DNA of 11,435 bases. Source: Candidatus Hydrogenedentota bacterium (GTDB taxonomy: Bacteria > Hydrogenedentota > Hydrogenedentia > Hydrogenedentales > SLHB01). The notes below the pieces were generated by a model that was given only the letters and a program-made list of their open reading frames with translations, was not told where the DNA came from and made no database searches. Below are positions 6,136 through 11,435 of the stretch, in pieces; positions within the stretch are counted from its first letter, which is position 1, and each line of letters starts with the position of its first letter. The DNA is taken from NCBI GenBank assembly GCA_007136375.1, contig SLHB01000093.1, positions 1 through 11,435 on the forward strand, read 5' to 3'. Both the position numbers and the translations under genes were made by a program.

Positions 6136-7112
6136 ACGAGATCGGCGAATTCAATCTGATTGACCGTATTACCCGCTTCCTCCCTTCCACGCCCATGGTG
6201 CTCGAAGGCGTGGGTGATGACTGCGCCGTGCTCCGCGTTTTCGACCATCATCTGCTGGTTTCCTGCGACTTTTCCGTGGAAGGCACGCACTTCACCCGGG
6301 ACACGGCCCAACCCGAGGACATTGGATGGAAAGTGGCGGCCGCCAGCCTGAGCGACATCGCGGCCATGGGCGGATCCCCCCTCTTCAGCCTCGTCTCCCT
6401 GTCCTGTCCCGGCAGCCTGGAAGTCGCCTATCTGGAGAAACTCTATCAGGGCCTGTCCAACCTCTTATCCCGCTTCGGCGTGGTGGTCGTGGGAGGCGAC
6501 ACCACGCGCTCCGAAGCGCTCATCGGCATTGACGTCACCGTGATTGGAGAAGCGTCTGGGAACCGGTTCCTGCGGCGGCGCGGCGCTCAAGTCGGCGATG
6601 TGCTGGCGATCACCGGACGGCCGGGGATGTCGGGCGCGGGACTCCACGCCCTGCAACACGGGCACGAGGCCCCAGCGTTGACCGCGGCCCACTTGCGGCC
6701 GAAGCCGCGCATCCTGGAGGGGTTGTGGCTTAGCACGCGGCCCAACGCCCACGCCATGCTCGACGTCAGCGACGGTCTGTTTCAGGACGCCGGGCATCTC
6801 GCCCGGCCGGGACATTTGGGGATCGACATCCATCCTAAATCGCTGCCCATCGCTCCGGAGTTGACCGAATACGCGGAGGCGCATGGGCTGGATCCCATCC
6901 GCCTCGCGCTAACCGGCGGCGAAGACTTCGAGCTGTTGTTCGCCCTCGACGCCAATACGTCGGAAGAAACGCTAGACGCCTTCCGGCAGGAGTTTCGCAC
7001 GCCCATCACCGTCATCGGAGCGTTCACCGACGAATGGACCGGCGTACGGTTGGCGGGCGAGGAAGCCGAAGCCGGCGGCTTCGACCAGTTCCTCAGCGGT
7101 CTCTCCGACTAA
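6120..7112 (+). CDS. thiL: Thiamine-monophosphate kinase
   Basis: 330 residues, typical for ThiL. It phosphorylates thiamine monophosphate with ATP to give thiamine diphosphate, the last step of the cofactor pathway, in the cytoplasm. The diagnostic motifs of the PurM/AIR-synthase-like fold are present: GVGDDCAVL (30-38), SDIAAMGG (78-85), GGDTTRS (125-131), DVSDGL (215-220) and GGEDFELLF (266-274). The acidic residues in these motifs bind the magnesium-nucleotide and substrate. The ATG at 6120 lies inside the end of nnrD and no strong ribosome binding site is seen, so translation coupling is likely. The cls start follows 54 nt after the stop. No other thiamine gene lies in the window. Confidence 0.95.
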   Translation: MSKRVDEIGEFNLIDRITRFLPSTPMVLEGVGDDCAVLRVFDHHLLVSCDFSVEGTHFTRDTAQPEDIGWKVAAASLSDIAAMGGSPLFSLVSLSCPGSLEVAYLEKLYQGLSNLLSRFGVVVVGGDTTRSEALIGIDVTVIGEASGNRFLRRRGAQVGDVLAITGRPGMSGAGLHALQHGHEAPALTAAHLRPKPRILEGLWLSTRPNAHAMLDVSDGLFQDAGHLARPGHLGIDIHPKSLPIAPELTEYAEAHGLDPIRLALTGGEDFELLFALDANTSEETLDAFRQEFRTPITVIGAFTDEWTGVRLAGEEAEAGGFDQFLSGLSD

Positions 7113-7166
7113 GGCAGACCCGGCGGGACAGCGCAGATCCTGGAGCGCGCGACACAGGAGGAGTGT

Positions 7167-8624
7167 GTGGTTCTAGACCTTGTACAAACGATTTGGCCGT
7201 ACTTCACGGCGGCGGCAACAGCGCTGGTCATGCTGAGCGCCACGGGGCACGCAATCTTGTACAAGGAAGACAGCCGCGCCGCCGTCGCCTGGGTCGGCGT
7301 CATCTGGCTGGCGCCCATCGTTGGCTCCGTGGTCTATGTGCTCTTGGGCATCAACCGCATCAAACGGCGGGCCAGCGTGCTCCGCGGCGAGGATCCTCCC
7401 TCATACCTCTTGGAAGCCGGCGAATTCCTGTGTCCCGTGGAATCCCTGCCGGATCACCTGCCCGCGGATTGCGGGCACATGGCATCCCTCGCCCGTTTGG
7501 TGAACGGACTGACACAGCGGCCCCTCGTCCGGGGCAACGCCTTCGAGCCCCTCTACAACGGCGACGCGGCCTATCCGATTATGTTGGAGGCCATTGAGCA
7601 AGCCGAGCATTCGGTTTCGCTGACCACCTACATATTCGCCAATGACAAGGTGGGCCGTCAGTTCGCCGGGGCCCTGGGACGCGCCGTCCGGCGCGGCGTC
7701 GAAGTGCGCGTCCTGATCGACGCCATAGGCGCCCGGTACTCCTTCCCCCAGGTAATTCATCGTCTGCGCAAGGCGGGCGTCACGGCGGCCAAGTTCATGC
7801 CCACCTACTTGCCCTGGGGCACGCGGTACATGAACCTCCGCAGCCACCGTAAGATCATGGTCGTCGACGGCGTCATTGGCTTCACCGGCGGCATGAACAT
7901 ACGGAAAGACAACCTGGTCCAGGAAATCCCCCGGCACCCCGTCCAGGATCTTCATTTCCGCGTGCGAGGGCCGGTGGTCCGCGAGTTGCAGGAGGTCTTC
8001 GCCGAGGACTGGGCCTACACCACCCATGAACGTCTCACCGGAAGCGCGTGGTTCCCCGCCCTGGAGGCCCATGGCAAGGCCGTGGCCCGCGGCATCTCCG
8101 ACGGCCCCGACGAGGATTTCGACAAGCTCTCCATGACGCTCTTGGGCGCCTTGGCCTGCGCCCGGCGCTCCGTGTGCGTGGCGACCCCCTACTTTCTCCC
8201 GGATCCGCCCCTGACCAGCGCCCTCTCCGTCGCCGCCATGCGGGGCGTCACCGTCGACATCCTCCTGCCGGCGCGGAACAATCTGCGCCTCGTCCAATGG
8301 GCGGCCAACGCCCACCTGGCGCCCCTGCTGGAACGGAACTGCCGCATCTGGTTCACGCCCCCGCCCTTTGACCATACAAAGCTCGTCATCGTGGACGGCG
8401 TCTGGGTTCTGATGGGATCGGCGAACTGGGATCCCCGCAGCCTGCGGCTCAATTTCGAGTTCAACGTCGAATGCTACGACCCCGCCCTCGCCGCTCAGTT
8501 GGCGCCGTTGATGGAAACCCGGCGGCTTCGTGCCCAACGCGTGGAGCTCGATGACCTAGTGAACCGCCCCTTCCCCCTCCGTCTGCGCGACGGGATGGCC
8601 AGGCTCCTGACGCCTTACCTGTAG
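7167..8624 (+). CDS. cls: Cardiolipin synthase, two PLD domains
   Basis: 485 residues starting with GTG at 7167, preceded by a strong AGGAGGAG (7156-7163). It makes cardiolipin by transphosphatidylation, classically from two phosphatidylglycerol molecules, at the inner membrane. Two N-terminal transmembrane segments (about 12-31 and 38-61) are followed by two phospholipase D motifs: HRKIMVVD (227-234), followed by GGMN, and HTKLVIVD (403-410), followed by GSANWDPRS. Both catalytic His-Lys-Asp sets are intact. Length and layout match the bacterial ClsA-type enzymes. It follows thiL by 54 nt on the same strand and probably shares its transcript. The pairing of cofactor genes with a phospholipid gene gives no obvious pathway logic. 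Confidence 0.93.
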   Translation: MVLDLVQTIWPYFTAAATALVMLSATGHAILYKEDSRAAVAWVGVIWLAPIVGSVVYVLLGINRIKRRASVLRGEDPPSYLLEAGEFLCPVESLPDHLPADCGHMASLARLVNGLTQRPLVRGNAFEPLYNGDAAYPIMLEAIEQAEHSVSLTTYIFANDKVGRQFAGALGRAVRRGVEVRVLIDAIGARYSFPQVIHRLRKAGVTAAKFMPTYLPWGTRYMNLRSHRKIMVVDGVIGFTGGMNIRKDNLVQEIPRHPVQDLHFRVRGPVVRELQEVFAEDWAYTTHERLTGSAWFPALEAHGKAVARGISDGPDEDFDKLSMTLLGALACARRSVCVATPYFLPDPPLTSALSVAAMRGVTVDILLPARNNLRLVQWAANAHLAPLLERNCRIWFTPPPFDHTKLVIVDGVWVLMGSANWDPRSLRLNFEFNVECYDPALAAQLAPLMETRRLRAQRVELDDLVNRPFPLRLRDGMARLLTPYL

Positions 8625-8632
8625 GTTACGGC

Positions 8633-8690
8633 GGGCAGGAACGCGCCGCATCCCGGCCGAAGGCCGGCCCGGGACACGGCGCGCTTGCCC
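8633..8690. terminator. Large nested hairpin between convergent genes
   Basis: Successive complementary arms nest: GGGCA (8633-8637) with TTGCCC (8685-8690), CGCGCCG (8642-8648) with CGGCGCG (8677-8683), and TCCCGG (8651-8656) with CCGGGA (8669-8674), with a small inner GC stem. The element fills the space after cls and before the stop of the convergent Cys-rich gene, where a bidirectional terminator is expected. There is no U-tract on either strand, so it may block or stabilise transcripts rather than act as a classical intrinsic terminator. Confidence 0.5.
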
Positions 8691-8715
8691 AATGCAGACA
8701 GGGGACGGACGAAAC

Positions 8716-9156
8716 TCAACCGTGGTCGTGGTCCTCGTCCGTTTCGGCCTCGTGGATCTCGGCCACGTCGATGGTTCGTTCGTTCTTGAACACCTTCCCG
8801 TTCAATGTGACCGTCGCGCCATGGTAGTCGGCTTCCTCCGTGGCAAGGGCGGCGCCATGCTCGTTGAGGAGATAGTGCAAGACCCAGCCGTGAATCTCCT
8901 CCACCGGATTGCCGTCCGCGTCCACGGCAGACTCCACCTTGAGCGCATGTTGGCATCCGAAGGCGACGCAGGCGGACGCCGCGCCCTGGGCGCCAAGATC
9001 GCACCCGAGGCAATAGTTCTCGCCACGAATGGCCACGTTGATAGGCTCTTCGCGTTCTTCGTCATCAGCGGCCTCTTCGGCGAGGACCATAGCCGCGGGC
9101 GCGGCCACGAGGAGCGCGACGAGCGCCCAGGTCAGGCGGGATGAGCGGCTCTTCAT
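8716..9156 (-). CDS. Small secreted Cys-rich protein, unknown function
   Basis: 146 residues. The ATG at 9156 has AAAGGAGG 5 nt upstream, one of the strongest ribosome binding sites here. A clear signal peptide (basic MKSRSSR, hydrophobic 9-25) ends with cleavage after VLA at about residue 26. The mature protein opens with an acidic patch (EEAADDEEREE), then a Cys cluster: YCLGC (Cys49, Cys52), Cys63, Cys68 and His70 in CVAFGCQH. A later region has HYLLNEHGAAL (94-104) and HGATVTLNGKVFKNERTIDV (112-131), followed by a His/Asp-rich tail ending DEDHDHG. The Cys/His set suggests metal binding or disulfides in the periplasm. The layout (paired Cys, HG, then a V-x-V-x-G-K strand with ID-V) recalls small uncharacterised periplasmic proteins such as the DUF6370 type, but that is a weak likeness. 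It is transcribed away from the GGT gene. Confidence 0.78.
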   Translation of the reverse strand: MKSRSSRLTWALVALLVAAPAAMVLAEEAADDEEREEPINVAIRGENYCLGCDLGAQGAASACVAFGCQHALKVESAVDADGNPVEEIHGWVLHYLLNEHGAALATEEADYHGATVTLNGKVFKNERTIDVAEIHEAETDEDHDHG

Positions 9157-9216
9157 GGTAGCCTCCTTTCTTGCGTTGGCTTGCGTTGGACACGCTTGCT
9201 TCTCTCCACCACGATG

Positions 9217-9245
9217 GATTCATGAGCCGCCGGAATCGATGTCAA
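9217..9245 (-). promoter_or_regulatory. Candidate promoter for the Cys-rich protein gene
   Basis: On the minus strand a perfect TTGACA (9245-9240) is followed by weak -10 candidates: ATGAAT at 16 bp or TGAATC at 17 bp. The start would be near 9210, giving a leader of roughly 55 nt. The -35 is convincing and the -10 is not. Confidence 0.35.
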
Positions 9246-9300
9246 CGCGGCGACCGGACGGCGCGGCGCCTCGGTCCTCCAAATCGCCGGATAAGCTTGG

Positions 9301-9318
9301 CTGGACATCGCTGTCCAG
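9301..9318. repeat. Inverted repeat CTGGACA-N4-TGTCCAG
   Basis: Perfect 7-bp arms (9301-9307 and 9312-9318) with the 4-nt loop TCGC. It is placed centrally between the two divergent candidate promoters. It could be an operator site or a small stem-loop. Confidence 0.45.
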
Positions 9319-9351
9319 TCTCATGTTCGCGCCGAGGAAGAAACAGTGGCC

Positions 9352-9368
9352 TTCACCCATCGGGTGAA
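9352..9368. repeat. Inverted repeat TTCACCC-N3-GGGTGAA
   Basis: Perfect 7-bp arms (9352-9358 and 9362-9368) with a 3-nt spacer, about 90 bp upstream of the GGT-family promoter's -35. The 17-bp size and symmetry are typical of a dimeric regulator's operator. The sequence differs from the neighbouring CTGGACA repeat. Confidence 0.45.
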
Positions 9369-9455
9369 CGGACATGGTCCGCATCTTTCCGGCACACAAG
9401 GGCCGCCGCTCCGCCAACGGCGTTCTTATCCGGCGATTGAGGGGTCCGGGCGCGT

Positions 9456-9485
9456 TTGACAACTTCTTTGGGGCGGGCGTAGATT
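9456..9485 (+). promoter_or_regulatory. Sigma-70-like promoter for the GGT-family gene
   Basis: TTGACA (9456-9461, perfect) and TAGATT (9480-9485, 4 of 6) are separated by 18 bp. The start would be near 9492, giving a leader of about 84 nt that includes the hairpin next to the ribosome binding site. Confidence 0.55.
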
Positions 9486-9540
9486 GCCACCGTTCGCGTC
9501 CGTCTGGAACGGCGCCCAATGGAGGCTTCACTTGGAGGAG

Positions 9541-9570
9541 GGCCGCCCCGCTGGAACGGCGGCCGGGAGG
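9541..9570 (+). promoter_or_regulatory. Hairpin abutting the GGT-family Shine-Dalgarno
   Basis: GGCCGCC (9541-9547) pairs with GGCGGCC (9558-9564) over a 10-nt loop. The Shine-Dalgarno GGGAGG (9565-9570) starts at the next base, 5 nt before the ATG at 9576. Such a stem could affect ribosome access or mRNA stability. Confidence 0.35.
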
Positions 9571-9575
9571 GTGTC

Positions 9576-11330
<1,755 letters not shown>

Positions 11331-11332
11331 CG

Positions 11333-11349
11333 GCGCCGCGCTCCGGCGC
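11333..11349 (+). terminator. GC hairpin after the GGT-family gene
   Basis: GCGCCG (11333-11338) pairs with CGGCGC (11344-11349) over a 5-nt loop, immediately after the stop codon. Only TT follows, so termination would be weak. The next gene starts 25 nt later, so it may be an intercistronic stem-loop instead. Confidence 0.3.
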
Positions 11350-11373
11350 TTCGAAACGTAAGGAGGCATTGCA

Positions 11374-11435
11374 ATGAAGGCGTATTCAGCGTTCCCCAGG
11401 ACCAGCGCCGCCTTCGGCGCGGCCGTTATTTGGGC
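11374..11435 (+). CDS. Start of an unidentified gene, probably exported (partial)
   Basis: An ATG at 11374 follows TAAGGAGG (11359-11366) at 7-nt spacing, a very strong ribosome binding site. Twenty codons are readable before the window ends, starting MKAYSAFPRTSAAFGAAVIW. A Lys and Arg followed by small hydrophobic residues look like the beginning of a signal peptide, but too little is present to identify the product. It lies 43 nt after the GGT-family gene on the same strand, so co-transcription is likely. Confidence 0.65.
   Translation, partial: MKAYSAFPRTSAAFGAAVIW

Larger units (their letters stand above)
9157..9575. other. Divergent intergenic region with several inverted repeats (419 bp)
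   Basis: No supported gene lies here. It separates the Cys-rich secreted protein gene (minus) from the secreted GGT-family gene (plus). It contains a candidate promoter in each direction and at least four inverted repeats. One not listed separately is GACCG (9252-9256) with CGGTC (9272-9276), enclosing GGCGC/GCGCC. An 11-bp direct repeat CTGGAACGGCG occurs at 9504-9514 and 9551-9561. Confidence 0.6.

Noticed and set aside
7401..8537. 378-codon minus-strand open frame opposite cls
   Set aside because: Antisense to two intact PLD domains; no start signals and a low-complexity product.

Overview
The window is an 11.4 kb piece of a GC-rich bacterial chromosome. Two secreted-protein signal peptides, a lipoprotein-like signal and strong Shine-Dalgarno sites (AGGAGG type) point to a diderm bacterium. 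The GC bias also opens long antisense frames, the usual high-GC artefact. No rRNA, tRNA, CRISPR array, integrase or insertion sequence was seen. The lineage cannot be fixed from the sequence; an uncultured PVC/FCB-type or Hydrogenedentes-like bacterium is only a guess.

Layout. Positions 1-2006 (minus) hold most of a large dynamin-like GTPase whose C-terminus lies outside the window. A 297-bp divergent region follows, with a near-consensus minus-strand promoter whose elements sit inside a nested dyad, and a plus-strand TATAAT box. Positions 2304-2750 (plus) encode a small regulator with a degenerate receiver and a Fis-type DNA-binding domain; 2871-3242 (plus) encodes a TM1367-type cyclophilin-fold protein. 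Tail to tail with it lie two minus-strand exported proteins of unknown function, a putative lipoprotein (3267-3995) and a signal-anchored or secreted protein (4108-4785).

After a 444-bp gap with an AT-rich island and a doubtful 43-codon ORF comes a compact plus-strand group: NAD(P)H-hydrate dehydratase (nnrD, 5230-6135), thiamine-monophosphate kinase (thiL, 6120-7112, overlapping nnrD by 16 nt) and cardiolipin synthase (cls, 7167-8624). These look like one housekeeping operon for cofactor repair, thiamine diphosphate synthesis and phospholipid synthesis. A large nested hairpin (8633-8690) separates cls from a convergent small secreted Cys-rich protein (8716-9156, minus).

A second divergent region (9157-9575) carries one candidate promoter in each direction and several inverted repeats. 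It leads into a secreted gamma-glutamyltransferase-family hydrolase (9576-11330) and the first 20 codons of another gene (11374 onward) with a strong ribosome binding site.

Most of the window is ordinary. The least conventional parts are the dynamin-like GTPase with its divergent, apparently phosphorylation-independent regulator and the dyad-covered promoter between them, plus three exported proteins of unassigned function.
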